Positions 1 through 12,531 of a DNA stretch of 64,000 bases are shown piece by piece. A program made the position numbers and the translations under genes. The stretch spans positions 16,436,804-16,500,803 of the forward strand of contig NC_088204.1 of assembly GCF_037126465.1 (NCBI RefSeq). Direction: 5' to 3'. How positions within the stretch are numbered: the first letter of the stretch is position 1; every line of letters starts with the position of its first letter. This stretch comes from Ornithodoros turicata (Eukaryota; Arthropoda; Arachnida; Ixodida; Argasidae). The notes under the pieces were generated by a model. The model was not told where the DNA came from. It saw only the letters and a program-made list of their open reading frames with translations, and ran no database searches.

Positions 1-204
1 CTCTCTCTTTCCATGTAACTTAAAAGGCAGCCAATGAGCTCGCAACCTAAGTTTGCTTGCTTGTTTGAATACCGTTTCGCTTGTGAGGCTTTGAAGCTGC
101 ATTTGTGGCCCTCCCACCTATATCGAATTCTCGCTTGTATACTCGTAGAATATCCTTCCCGTCCCGTTGACTTCGTTCTAAGAGAGTGTGCCGTATTTTG
201 AAAT

Positions 205-484
205 ATTTCGTGTCAGCACCGCGAAGCAACTGTTGAGACATGACAGATCTTCTTAATTTTGAGCACTTAAAGTAGACGACAGGATCCACAGCTGAAGAAC
301 CACCACCTCCATATCATACCCATTCCATTCCGTGTGGACAGATGGAGAGGGCCAGCATGAAGGAAGGTTAACAGGGAAGGAGGGGTTAGTAGACATCTTG
401 GGCCAAGTTCAAAAGAAAGTGTGCTGACATATCCCTCTGGAGTGTCCACTGGGAAGCCCAGGGAAGAACTCTATACAGCACACG
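205..484 (-). mobile_element. tRNA-derived SINE A, degenerate copy lacking its head
   Basis: The plus strand reads GCACCGCGAAGCAACTGTT at 216, then from 332 GTGTGGACAGATGGAGAGG and a degraded body ending near CAGCACA. The same order is seen in the full-length minus-strand copies at 16272 and 63620. About 100 bp (roughly 228-331) interrupts the tail and has no counterpart in those copies. The tRNA-like head with the B box is missing, so the copy is 5'-truncated in element orientation, as expected for retroposition. Confidence 0.65.
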
Positions 485-503
485 CAAGTAGATAGAAGAT
501 AGA

Positions 504-655
504 AAATTTCTGTGTTCACCCTCATTGTTGGTTCAAGCTCTGAGATCTATCCAAAAATGCCTAAGTTAGTTCGTCTGCGAAATTTCTGTGTTCACCCTCA
601 TTGTTGGTTCAAGCTCTGAGATCTATCCACAAATGCCTAAGTTAGTTCGTCGGCG
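504..655. repeat. 76-bp tandem duplication (2 copies)
   Basis: Units 504-579 and 580-655 are almost identical; each contains TTCACCCTCATTGTTGGTTC and CTAAGTTAGTTCGTC, with two or three substitutions between them. It looks like a recent local duplication. No coding capacity is seen. Confidence 0.9.
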
Positions 656-895
656 TGGGAACATGAGAGTGCCTGTTTGAGTTAATGTGTGTCGGTGTCT
701 TCTTGAACGAGCCGTCGTATATACATATAGTGCAACGGTTTGGGTCCGATTCTTGGACTCGCTGACTTCGCATCAACTGCCGTACGTCCTTCAGATCGCA
801 CAGCACAGCCGGCGATAGGAGTCGAACCAACCACTTCCCAATCTCTAGACGTGGCCTTGGAGGTACCTCCACCGAGCGGCAAAACACAAGAACGC
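640..895 (-). mobile_element. degenerate tRNA-derived SINE
   Basis: Read on the minus strand, GGTTGGTTCGACTCC is a B-box-like element (complement near 818-832) followed by GCCGGCTGTGCTGTG. The latter is the head-to-body junction seen in the better SINE copies (16272, 31005, 63620). The rest is too diverged to bound, so both ends are approximate. Confidence 0.5.
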
Positions 896-1000
896 TTAAC
901 TATAGACTTTCTATCCCCAAAGCAACTCCACCATATATCTTCCTGTACTTAATCATCCCTAAGCGCAGCAACCGCACAGTGCCACAAAAAAAAATTATAC

Positions 1001-1024
1001 TATATATATATATATATATATATA
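1001..1024. repeat. (TA)n microsatellite
   Basis: About twelve uninterrupted TA dinucleotides in an AT-rich stretch. Confidence 0.9.
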
Positions 1025-1029
1025 AAGTA

Positions 1030-3577
1030 TAATGATAATAAAAATGAAATAAAAGCAGCAATTAGAGGGACGTACAAACGCCACACGACAGTTAATCCAA
1101 ACGATAGACCATTATTTCTCTACAGAATACAGTTTTCGAAGGCAGGTCTTCGCTGGAACGATCTGTGTTCACGTTCTACTCCATATTTATCTGCACACAC
1201 TCAAACAACAAGTGTTTGTAATGACCCTGGTCCCGTCCAAAAAAAGCTATTCTATACATTGAAATTGCAGCCGGTTGCCGTAGCCCATTTGTCACTGCTC
1301 AAGAAGATAGCGTGATAGGCGGTAATAGGAGTGAAAATGGGATGTTGCCTTCTCTCTCCGAAGGTTTTGCTTATTATAACGTAAGAATGTTTTCTGCTCT
1401 GCAGGTTACACGTATACAGAGAGCGTCAACGCTGGTTTCGAAATAATTAACTCGCGTTTGTTTTCTTTTTTTGTTTTCATAACTGCATGCGCTGAATCCT
1501 AAATTACGTAATTTGCTGTTTTCTTTCGGCCGGAATTCGCTAAGTAGTTTTTGAACAGTGTCACTAGCCTGCGGGGCTCTGGGAGATAAAGATTAGGTTG
1601 CGTTTCACTTGCGGCTCGAGAGCAACGCGTTTGCCACAGATTGATCGCTTTTGATGATTAGGTCGCCCCGAGGTCGTGCGTTTAAATTGGCGCGTAGAGA
1701 GCGTGGGCTCCCCAAGGAGGGGAGGTTCCATTTGGTGGTTCCGGAAAATATTTCGTCTGTTCGTACAATTCCACACACACATGTGCAGAGTTCACTCATG
1801 AACCCAATGGCCCATGAGCTGTAAGAGCACTGCACGGGCAGTATTCTTAGGCTGAGGCCGGTCCGAGCCCGGAAACGGCCCAGCAACGGCCCCGCAACGT
1901 GGGAAACTGTTAACCAGCTTTTTAGGTTTACGGTAAAAGGTATGTTTACGGTGCTTCAAAAATAGAAGTTGTGGGCGATCGAGCCCCGTAGGTTCCAATG
2001 GGTCCGTTCTGCCTTCGTTAAACACGGACAAGAAAAACGTTCGTATGAGACAGGCCTTAAGCCTTATGCCGTACAATATTCCACTTTGAGCACATTGGGA
2101 AATTTTTCTCCCTGTTGTCAGCACCAATTCGTAAAATTGTCTCTCCCCCCCGACCCCTCTTGTTGTGTGGCGACTTAAAGTGCCTGCTGAGGGTTATTTC
2201 CACGTTTCCCTCTTTCTGCCACGCAATCTCCCGTTCACTCCTTTCCCCCCCCCCCTGCCTTACTTTCCTTTCTCCCCCTTTCTTTCCCACCTTTCCTCCC
2301 CACATCTTTGTACAAGGTCCGCACTTGCTTATGGTGGCAATAAATCTAAGCCGAATAACCCCCAAGCTCTCTGTCGCACGTCATCTGTGTAGACCATCCC
2401 TCTATACGAAGATCTACAGCCACCCCAAATGACGCCCGAGATCCGTCCCCACCACAGTCATCCATTCTCGCGTCTCACCGATACCTTGCCAGCATGAGCC
2501 GAACACGCACGCAATAATCCGCTCGTCGCGCCATATCGTGACGGTTTCACATCTCACCCATGCGTTATAATAGCTAACGAGTTCTCTAATGCGATTCGGG
2601 CAGATCAGACACTGCCGCACACGTACGACTGCACCGAAGTTCATGGTTGCCTAATGATGACGCTTCCCCGTCACATCTGGCGCAAATCTAGATGAATTAA
2701 TCCCTGGCTGCATGATATATTATGGCACCGTGAGCGTCAAGCAGCTCTGCAAAGACAATAAAGGAAAGTTGACGAACCAGCTTGTTTACGGGCGATTATA
2801 CCTCCTCCTCTTCTTCTGGTCCATGGCATGGTGTATTGAAGTAGCGTCCCCGACGCCCCTGTGGATAGGGTTCATCCACGTGGTCATTAGGGTGATTTTG
2901 AAGGCGGCGAGCCGAGTCGGTCTTGTTTTCTGCTCTTTTTCTTAGTGTGGTCAGAGAGTACGCTGGTGGAAGGCAGGCACGTATGGCGCTTGAGTAAAAC
3001 GACTGTGGCGGGTGCTTAGATATAATGGCAACTGGTGACCTTGCAGAGCAGCAGACATATGTGCGGCGCGTGAGATTTTTTACCGGAATTTCGTGATCCC
3101 GTTTAAGTATAGATACTGAAAGTGATCTTTTTGCAGACGGTAATGAATGCGCTCTCGGTGTGCTTTCTTTGTGTTTTTCCTTTGAATGTTGGCAAAAAGA
3201 TAAAACACGCTGCATGAAACTACTGTTTGTTAGTGTACAAGCTTTCTTGCACTGGACTGCATTTCATCAGGTACACAAAAACCGAGGGAATGACATCTAT
3301 GTATTACATATATGCGTAGTCACGTGATTAATGAGAGAGGGAGGGCAAAAAACCAAAATGGGCAAGGAAAAAAGTCCGTGAAGTCTGGAAACGAAACCGC
3401 AAATCTCCTGGTGAGATCATATAGTATATGGAATCATAAAGTACCCACGTTCCCCCGACATTAAGTGTAGGGTCATTCCAGGTGGGCACCACAGTGCGCC
3501 AAAGAAATCTGTACAATAATGTAGCCAAGCGTAGTCGAGTCGTTAGTGATGATGATGAATTGGTTCTGTTGGTGCGA
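1030..3577. other. no gene recognised; polypyrimidine tract inside
   Basis: No frame in this interval resembles a known protein. The longest, on the minus strand at 2796-3215, is low-complexity and shows no domain. The plus strand is almost purely C/T over about 2200-2310, a candidate triplex-forming tract, which also explains the long shadow frames there. Confidence 0.6.
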
Positions 3578-3679
3578 CATCATGAAATCAAAAGCGATAA
3601 AACCAGACGGAGAGGCGAGAACTTCTCAAGAGATGTTCTCGCCTCTTCGTCTAGTTTTAGCACTTTTAATTTCATGATG
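3578..3679. repeat. 102-nt hairpin, 45-bp near-perfect stem
   Basis: The left arm 3578-3622 begins CATCATGAAATCAAAAG and ends AGAGGCGAGAAC. The right arm 3635-3679 is its reverse complement with about five mismatches. The loop is 12 nt. Pairing stops cleanly at both ends and I see no target duplication. It could be a solitary foldback element or a source of hairpin RNA; the stem is longer and straighter than a usual animal pre-miRNA. Confidence 0.85.
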
Positions 3680-5229
3680 ACGATTATGATGATCATGACG
3701 ATGTTGATGGGAAGAAGACAGAAAATGGGTATGTACGTATGTGGCGACGGGGTACCCCCTACACCCCTAGGGTACCCAATACCCCTACGCTAATAGGAAG
3801 AAAATAAGAATGAGTATATGAATGATTATTATAAGATTGAGCACACTATGCAAATTGAGACACATGGAAAGAAAATGTGAGTAGTATTGGACGGCAAACG
3901 CACAACACAATTAATGCCAATATCAAAATAAAGTTGTTGTTGTTGCCAATCCGAATATGTAAACATGTCTGTTCGTATGAATCTGATAATGATACTTGTA
4001 TATATCAGGAAACGGCTGTCTGGACACAATAAGAAAAAAAAAGCATAATGTTGATAACACTACCACGATCATCCCCGGTGACTCCCCTTAGCTCTTTGTT
4101 TACCAATTCCGGAACAGGAGCTGTTACGATACCGAGCAGCGCTGTTAACTTCCAACTAACTGAACACGTTCCTCGCAGAGGAACATAAATTAGAGCTGTA
4201 CGAATACCACCTGTACCCAGTACCCCGCACGTGCGCATTTTTCCCGACCTGATGTCCCACATTTTCCAAAAAATCTACTCGCCAAAAAAACGGTAGATTA
4301 GCATCGCTGCTTTTCTCCCGTACCCATCAATTTTCCCTCGTAAACCATCGATGCCAATCTCGTTGACATCCCACCCTTCGTACGTGCTCCAGTTCGACGC
4401 TCTGACATGCGAAGTCCGCATTTTTCATAAGCGAATTACACACCGCAGTGAGCTTTGTTTTCATGCCCCGCAACAGCTGATTAGGGAACAGTAGAAACGG
4501 CCCCCTTGCACTGATAGCGGCGACGAATTGATACGTATATTTATGCGGGAGCCACGCATCACGAGAGATGGGAGGAAAAAAAAGTGAAATTTTCTCGTCA
4601 AAAACGAAGAGAAGAAATATGCGGCGTTCTCGTTCGTGACGCGGGAGCATTTCTTGCTTGCGAGATTTTTCGTGATCGCACATGTAAAGTCGTGCAGGGA
4701 AAACGAAGGTTTTCCAGGTTGCGAAAATCCACCCTAGAAGGTCTTTCGCACGATCCTCGTTTGTTGTACGATTCGGACTGTTTTTTTGTCGATACGACTG
4801 CGCACGCAACAGTATACGGCTGTCCTTTTGTGGTGCAATGCGAGCAGTACCTCGTCTTAACCTGGAATGTCGCGTTCGAGTTGGAATTTGCGATTGCAAC
4901 AGCACAGCAGCGAGGAAGGTCTGGCTGCTGTAGAGAACTCAGGAACTGACCTGACGTGGACCAATATATGCCGGAGTTTGGGAAGTGGCCAGAAAGGGAA
5001 CAAGAAAACAACAAGAACAAGAAATGAACAAGAAGACCGTTCATCTTGATGTGCCTTGTCATATATGTTGCTCGTTTCTTTGTTATATTTCTTTGCATTC
5101 TTCTCCCAGTCCCCCAATACATGCATTACAACTTCACAAAATTACCGCTTCCTGTGGGTTATAGAGTATCCCCTCTAGCGATAAAACACCTCATTCATTA
5201 TCGTTAGAATAAAGTTGTCGTCGTTGTAT
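3680..5229. other. no gene recognised
   Basis: Two overlapping minus-strand frames (4327-4905 and 4598-5122) and plus-strand frames over the same bases are all open. That is what a stop-poor composition gives rather than a gene. None shows a domain, a credible splice pattern or a start context. Confidence 0.5.
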
Positions 5230-5484
5230 TAACAGCACTAAAATTCGGACAAACGACGACAATACATAAATAGCGCACTATCAACGACGCTTATTGACAG
5301 GAAACAACGACACTCTAATTGGGGAAGGAGGGGGTAGGTGCGTCAGCAACGCCTCGATTGGATTGTCTGAAAGGGAAAGGGAGTTCATGGGACGGGGGAG
5401 GGGGGGTCTGTTGTCAATGAAATAAACGTTGTCGATAGTGCACTATCTGTGTGTTGTCGTCGTCTGTCTGTCGTCTAGCGCTTT
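5230..5484. mobile_element. foldback (MITE-like) element with G-rich loop
   Basis: The left arm (about 5230-5298, with CGACGACAATACA and GCGCACTATC) pairs with the right arm (about 5415-5484, with GATAGTGCACTATC and TGTTGTCGTCG), imperfectly but over about 65 bp. The spacer of about 115 bp holds a canonical G-quadruplex pattern at 5373-5407. Element ends and target duplication are not resolved. Confidence 0.6.
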
Positions 5485-8400
5485 AACTACGATGCAGTGC
5501 CAACAGGCCCAGTCTGACATTTTAAATTGTCGTCGTCGTCATCGTTGTTGTTGTTCAGGTACATGTTGCCTAACTCCAGTACACATACCGAAAATTTGCC
5601 ATTTGGAACCGACATACTTAATAACCCCTGTAAAGCGCAAATTGGAGTAGGTTGAGACGTAACAGCAACGAATGAACCCCGACTGTGACATGCGGTGATT
5701 CACCGCTGGAGAGCAGTACATTACCTCATTACACGCGGAACATTAGATGTGAGATATGAGAATGAAGTTAAAGTTATGTACAAGCACAACAACTGAGCTG
5801 TCCTCCACCACTACAGCGTCAGGAACCGGTGGACACGAGGAACTCTAAGAACATTAGAAGGACAGTGTTGCACGTTGCTCTGACATGGGCCAATAACTGC
5901 AGCCAGGTTGAATGTCTGCCTGCAAGCAGTACTCAACTGAGCACAGAGTTGCCGCTTCTCCGTTTCGTAAAGCACACATTCTGTTAGGACGTCCTCAATG
6001 TTCGCCAGTTGAGATGTAAGGTAAGGTGCAGCCTACATCTGTAAATGTGCAATTACTGTTAAGCGGACTTACTGAACACAAAACCCGTAAAGTTCCACGG
6101 TGTTCCAGTTTGTTCACTACAGGTAACTGCTTTGATACGACAATGACCATGCCCATTTAACGTAACTTCTCCGTTTGTGCAGTCGTGGGTCAGGCGTATA
6201 CGAGAGCAAACTTTGTTCCGTCTGACTGCTCTGACAAATCGCGAAGCACGCGAGACAAAAAAGGTATTTGCAGAGCGATCCGTAAAAATAGCGTATCTAC
6301 AATGGCTGATGTAGATTGAATGTGGGTAATTGGATTTCCCCTTCGGCCTGTAGGAAAAAGCTCGAACGAACCGGAAACACTTGTACCTCGCCTTCCGCTT
6401 CCCGCTTTGGGCGCATGAATCTTACGGACAGAACGATACTGTACGAAGTTTCTTGGCGTGCTAATGTGCGATATTGTTGATGCATCTAAGGAGATACGGG
6501 GGCACTGTTGCACTTGAACCAGAGCACGGATATGCTATGTTAGTTATCGTGTGTGTCGAGATAACAATCCTTTATTTCGTAAGGAGCAAGAGCATCACAC
6601 ACTCCACATGTCCACATTTTTACTTTTTCCATTCAGTCGATCAAGTGTCAGTCGATCAAGAATCGGTCAAGAACAACGCTCCAACCGTAAATGAAATAAA
6701 ATTCGACGTTATGTATTGAATCTTACCCGAATGTATCGACTGTCTATATTGACTATCGACTATCTATACGACTTAATTGCTGTGTACTGAATACGCATTC
6801 TCAAACACTGTGCTATAAAGTACAGTGAAGGTCTGATACCTAAATTACTCATTTGACAAACTTCTTGTACAAGAACGCTGTTCGTATTTTAAAGGGACAG
6901 TTTAGGGCTGCGGACAGATGACATATGCAAAATTTCATCTAGCAGAGCATAATTTTTAGAAAGCTAAAATCTTGTTTTTTACAGTGAATTACATTAAATT
7001 ACGTTGAATTACACCTTGGCGTACGTCATGGGGGCGTAATGGTGATTGAGGGATGTTTTGAGACACGATAAACCGCAGTGAGCAAGCTTATAGTCTCTGA
7101 TGCGTGTCTTGATTGCTTAGCAGAACAAATACTGGAAGTTCCTCGCAATAACGTCGCGGCGTACGAGGAATGCGCTGGCTAGAAAATTCAGTTTGAAATA
7201 CTTGGTTGTGAGGTTAACTGAAATATTTAACACGGATGACTGGTTGTTTCGATTGTGAATCCGAACAGTCGCTTTAGAGGTATCGTAACGAGGAAACGTC
7301 CAATCTAATCCAATCTCCAATCCAAGAAAATTTATCGAATCGATAGCATAAACCCTCGGTACTCAACGGGCAACACTGTGTCGAAGTTCCCACTAACTTC
7401 GCACTGCTCGTCAAGTACGGCTGCGAAACTATATTGCACGCGGATAACACTGAATCTGAAACCACACACACAAAAAAAAAAGAAAGAAAGAAAGAAAAGA
7501 AGTAGCCAGCTACGTGTCGGCTACGTAGACGTCAGGAGCAAGACCATATATCAGTGTTGCTTGACGAATTCGGAATTATTTTCCAGCAGACGTCGCCCCG
7601 CGCCCTGTTACGAAAAATGACAAGAGTGGAAATGGAGAATGACGACGATGTGGGCTTCTTTCTGTTTTATTCTTTTTATTTTTATTATATTTCTCTTCTG
7701 TTCACGTGCTGCGTGGTCATTCTAGAACGTTTTTGGTTATATGTCGGCAGGCATGGTAGTTTTGTTAGTACAAACTGTTTGTGGTTTTAACGAAACGTGT
7801 ATAACCTTTGTGTTTACAAGCATTAAAGTGTTACTCCGCCAACATAAACTCTTTGTCTGCAGCATTTATACCTTTAAAGCACCGGTATCTTTGTTTCCTG
7901 CTCTAATAACTATCACCTATAAACTATTACGTATAACTGTAACTGATAAACTCTCTAATGACTCTACTATCACCCTAACAATAAGTCTATTACCAATTCA
8001 TAATAAGCACAGCATATAAGCATAAGCCTAATAACAATAAGCCCTCCCACGACGACGAGAACGTCCTTTTCTACAACCAAACTGACAGAACTTTTCAATT
8101 TTTTCCACCGATCTTCCGCGGTCACCGATGCGAGGCTATTTTGCTTCTTCTGCAAGGTATGTACCACAAGGAGTGACGCAAGTACCTTTTCATCGTAGAC
8201 TTTCGAGGCACACTGGCCATTCCTTATCTTGGCCCCATACAGACCGCACGCTGAGGCTATTACCGGACTAACTCGAGCAGAACATCGCTGGAATGGGCTT
8301 TTCCGGTGGGCTCCGCCACAAATATTCCTTATGGAATGCGTCTGTGGGGTTTGCGGTCGCTCTCGCGTCGGTTTTATTCGTGCATCGAATTACTCACGCG

Positions 8401-8555
8401 AGGGAGCGTACGGTTTCGAGACATTTTATTTACTCGCAGTTGCGTTTCTTCTTCGCGTAATTGGCGATTATTTGCGATGAGTGCCAGGATGCAAGAACAT
8501 CTTCCCCGCATACTCCCGTATATCCGGTACAGCGCAGACATGTACAACGTACCGC
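5485..8555. other. no gene recognised
   Basis: Only short frames without domains. An A/AAAG simple repeat lies at 7472-7502. Otherwise nothing is supported. Confidence 0.5.
7472..7502. repeat. poly(A)/(AAAG)n simple repeat
   Basis: A run of A followed by tandem GAAA units on the plus strand. It may mark the tail of a retroposed sequence, but no body is recognisable upstream. Confidence 0.85.
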
Positions 8556-8690
8556 ACAAAAGTATTTCAAATAAGACACCAAATACTGAGAGCTGATTGC
8601 AATGAAAATACGGCTTAAAATACTTGTAAACAAAAGTATTTAAAATAGAGTACCATATACTTCAAAAATATTTAAGATACAGTTGAGATA
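8556..8690. repeat. AT-rich repeat with AAAAGTATTT motifs
   Basis: CAAAAGTATTTCAAATA at 8556 recurs as CAAAAGTATTTAAAATA near 8632. Inverted forms such as AAATACTTG and ATATACTTC lie between and after them. This pattern of short inverted and direct subterminal motifs is common in hAT-type nonautonomous elements, but no termini were found. Confidence 0.45.
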
Positions 8691-8761
8691 CTTCTCCAAT
8701 TTTCCCAGCCGGCAGAATCTTCTTCCTTGGTATAAGCACAGTTCGGACTGCACCAACAACG

Positions 8762-8782
8762 CCCCCCCCCCCCCCCGCCCCG
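8762..8782. repeat. poly(C) tract
   Basis: Sixteen consecutive C then GCCCC on the plus strand; the minus strand is a G-run capable of quadruplex formation. Confidence 0.85.
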
Positions 8783-9986
8783 GCATTTCCAATAGCCGTC
8801 ACTAATGAAAATGTGGTGCGCATCTCTCGCAGGTTTGTCTTTGTTGTTTTGTTTATCCAACTTTTGTTCCGTTATTACTGTTTGCTGTAGGCTTGGTACT
8901 CCTTCAAATGCATCTTTTGCAACTTCAAAACTGCAAAACTGTTTCTGTGTATTACGCCCTTTCCGCAACATTTTCTGTTCGATATTCGATCTCTGTTTGA
9001 TATTCGCATCGATATTCGCATTACTCCAAAGTATATTAGTGTCCGAAAGGTGGCCTTTTTGTTGCTAGAGCTAGAGCCGTGAATGCCAACAATCTGAATC
9101 CGTCGAATCACGATGGTGCTGAAATAGAGACTTACTAAGGGGCACAAAAAATTGGTTACGATAAAGGCTATTCCTTAACCTGACGTATAACCTGAAACCC
9201 CTTCTATGTTGTTCCAGCCTGAGAACATCAGTTCTCTCATGTTTGAAAGTAGAACTGAGAGATAGCTAGAATCCGTGACTTATGCAAGCGACCTTACAGG
9301 TACGGTCACGGGGTAAAAGGTGAAGTATCCGAAGCCAAAGCCAAGAAGTCAAAGCCAAAGGAAGCGCAGAGAAAGAAAAAAAAAAGAAAAACTATGGGGG
9401 AGGAAACGTGACTGAAGACGCATCGATTATCCTTTGTTCGAAGTGTGCGAACACTCTGGCATGTTCTTGCTTTCATGCACGGTTGTCATGACAACGGAAC
9501 TATTGTTTCGTACGACAATCATGCGGTCAGCTGTCGAGTCAACAGAACCACGGCTGCACAAAACAGCGCGTGGGGGTGACAATAACGGCGGCAGTAAATA
9601 TCGAATACCCGTTTGTTGTCGCGCGCGCTTTCGCCGCTATTCGCATCGGACGGCCTCATGTTTTACTAATGAAGCGTGCGAACTTTACGTGCTTGTTTAC
9701 GGGTCATGGAGCGCGAGAACAACTTTACAGGGACGTTTGTTTTTGATGTAGTTTAATTGTGTTTACGTTGTGGTTTTAGTCGTGGCGTATGCAGTACACC
9801 GTACACGTGCGATTATGAACTGGCATTTGAGAAAATAAGAAGGAAATGTGCGGGCGCTTTAGCTGCATGCTGTAATGAGCGATAATGAAGCAAACAAAAA
9901 ACGAAAAAACTGTGATCTGAATCTCGACGCTCCTGAATCTTGCCGCGTTTATGTCATTCCAACTTACACTTTACGTTCTCCCCAAC

Positions 9987-10110
9987 TTTTTTTTTTTCAA
10001 AATTTCGTTTAGCGCTGCGAAGCAACTGTGGCTATAAGCAGCGTACAGACGTGAACAGATGGAGAGAGGACACCAGGAAGGAGAGGGGGACAGGGAGGTA
10101 GGAGTAGTGA
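9987..10110 (-). mobile_element. SINE A, 3'-tail-only copy with poly(A)
   Basis: The plus strand shows a T-run (9987-9998), then AGCGCTGCGAAGCAACTGTGG and ACAGATGGAGAGAGGACACC. This is the 3' tail of SINE A in reverse. Read on the minus strand the copy ends CGCTAAACGAAATTTTG followed by poly(A), a hallmark of retroposition. Head and body are absent, so it is 5'-truncated. Confidence 0.75.
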
Positions 10111-11980
10111 ATTTAAATTGTGAAGGATCAGAATTTGATGTAATTGATGAAGGTACATATATATTCTATAAAGTGATGGCTCATCGAATGAAAGAAAAGA
10201 AAAATCTGTTGCGAATGTGGCACACATTTATGAGGATTATCCAAGCGGTGACTGATGTAATGTGCTGGGAATGAGGAATAGGCGAACATGGCAAAACAGG
10301 TGAAACAATAATGATGAAATAAAGGCCTTAGAACGAAACTATTTCCATTCGAAAGCGTGGGAATTGTGTCAGCAAGACTTCTTTGACCTTTGGTCCTTTT
10401 CTTTGGGAATGTCGCTGCCTTTCCGCAGTGGCCCTTCCGTCTCTCTCTATATATATTGCTTGTTTCTGTATTAAAACTTTAGCTGTGTTTGAAACCTGTG
10501 TATGTGTGCGTCCTGTCTAGTTCCCTAGTCTAGAGGGTTTTCGTCATGGATTTCGTCATGGAACAAGTAAAGCCTTCGAAAATTTCGACGTTGCTAATGT
10601 TTCCAGGTGGACACTTCGGACGACTTGGAAGGACTGCACTTGAAAGTGTGATCTTCAACGGCTGATTAGGTTACTGCAGACTTTTTATTTAATATTTAGA
10701 TGCAGAACTGGTCGGGTGCCGAATTCAAGTTCTTCATACTTGTTTTTAAATTTACTTATAAACTTATCAGCTGAATATTAAAATGGTGATTATTTATACT
10801 GTACTTTGTCTGTACTGTACATGTGTCTTACAGTTGTACGATACGCAGTGGACGGCACATTGATTAAATAAAGAAAGACAAATAGGACTCATTAGGTAGT
10901 ATATAACGGGTCCAATATATTTCAATGTATTTACGGAATTTATTATTGTACGATGTGAAGTCGGAATGTAATTACCGCAGGAATACAGCCCTTGGCATAC
11001 CGACTTTTTCAAACCGCAAACCAAGGACACTGACGAACAGGGCGCCCAGAGGTAAGCTTCAAAATTGCATATATGCTTCTTACAATGTTAAAGCACCTTA
11101 TGGTAGAAAAACCTGACAGAAGGACACAGAGAACTTTCATTTACTCACAAAGTTACACAGACGCGTGTAACATCTGCGATACAGCTTTTTCCACGGACGT
11201 CCTACTGGTTCACGAATAAGCGTCATCAATTACCGAAGCACATGCACACAGAATTGTTGCCTGTTCCACCGTCTTCTCCTTGCATCCCGTAGCGAGGTTG
11301 TTCCCTGGTTGGGGCACGCATGGGCTTCCGTACCGGTCACCTGACATCCTCCACATGTCTCCCGGCACTTTAAAGGTGAACGTCAGGCCCGATAAAACGT
11401 ACCGCATTATCTGATTAAGCGCCTCCGCACCGGGAAGTTAGGAAAATTAATTACCGCGTCTGGCCTATCTCGTCTGCATATCGTGGCACATGTTATGAAG
11501 GAAATGGATGGCTTTCGCCGCAAGAAAATTCTACTTTCCGTTTGCTCTCTCTATCCAGGAGATCAGACGTGAACGAGTTCGCATCTTTTAGTGATAAGGG
11601 GTCAAAAGCAGGAGCAACGCTGAAGCGATAATCACGCATATCGCGGGCCGTTTTGATAACCACAGATATATAGAGAGTTTACGAAGGCTGATGGCAGCAA
11701 TCTGCAAGTATAAAACTAGAAAGGGAGAGAGGGAGACAGAGAGGGGTTAGAAAGCGAGATAGAAAGATAACAGACAGCCCATGGTAACCGCCATACCGTT
11801 CGGTCCCCTGGCTCGGTTTTTGCTTTACCACATCATTATCTCTACCGGTCCCCCGACTTCTTTAAAACAGGACGGCCACATCGCTTTTGACCATATTATG
11901 CAAAATGCAAAGCGTCCAAAAGAGGCGAATCCACGGCATTTTCAACACTTGGTTTCACTTGAACACTGCTGCCTTAAGAA
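10111..11980. other. no gene recognised
   Basis: Short frames only; no domain, repeat or structure that I can support. Confidence 0.45.
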
Positions 11981-11982
11981 AT

Positions 11983-12085
11983 TACGTGTTAGCGCCGCGA
12001 AGCAACTGTAGCTATAAGCGCCGCGCAGACGCGGACAAGAGGACAGCAGGAAGGAGTGTAAGGGATGGAGGGTGAAGAGTGTTGG
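11983..12085 (-). mobile_element. SINE A, 3'-tail-only copy
   Basis: The plus strand has GTTAGCGCCGCGAAGCAACT at 11988, then GAGGACAGCAGGAAGGAG. It matches the tail of the complete copies at 16272 and 63620 but stops before the body. It is preceded by AAATTACGT, the same short A/T-rich tail junction as in the other copies. Confidence 0.75.
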
Positions 12086-12531
12086 TGAAGAGTTGGAGGT
12101 GAGGCATAAGTACAGGATGAATGAGTGCACTGTGGATGGGTGATAATGTTAGAGGAGCCTTTGGGGCCCGAGGCCCGTTTCCGGAAAAGAAAGCAACAAG
12201 GTTGCGAGGAAATAGAACTTCACGGCATAATAAGCTGAGATCCGCCCATCATCCTGGCATATGTCAATAGAACTAAAAGGGCCGGTTGCTACAAACTACT
12301 TGAAGGCGACAACGGTTTTGGCACGGAGTAAAGAGACACAAACAGAGACAGAGACACGCTACCCTAGCATCGTTCCCTCGCCTGATTAGTTGAGGACGGT
12401 AGGTGTGTGCCTCGTTGGGACCCTTGTGTATATTTATGTTAAGTGTCACGCAAAGGCGTACGCCCTGCACTTTCCACATATCAGGAGTGATGACGGTATT
12501 CTTTGGTGCAATGGTTTTGTTATAAAAGGGG

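Noticed and set aside
4327..5122. Two long overlapping minus-strand frames (192 and 174 residues)
   Set aside because: Both, and plus-strand frames over the same bases, are open because the stretch is poor in stop triplets; no domain, no periodic codon bias visible, no splice context.
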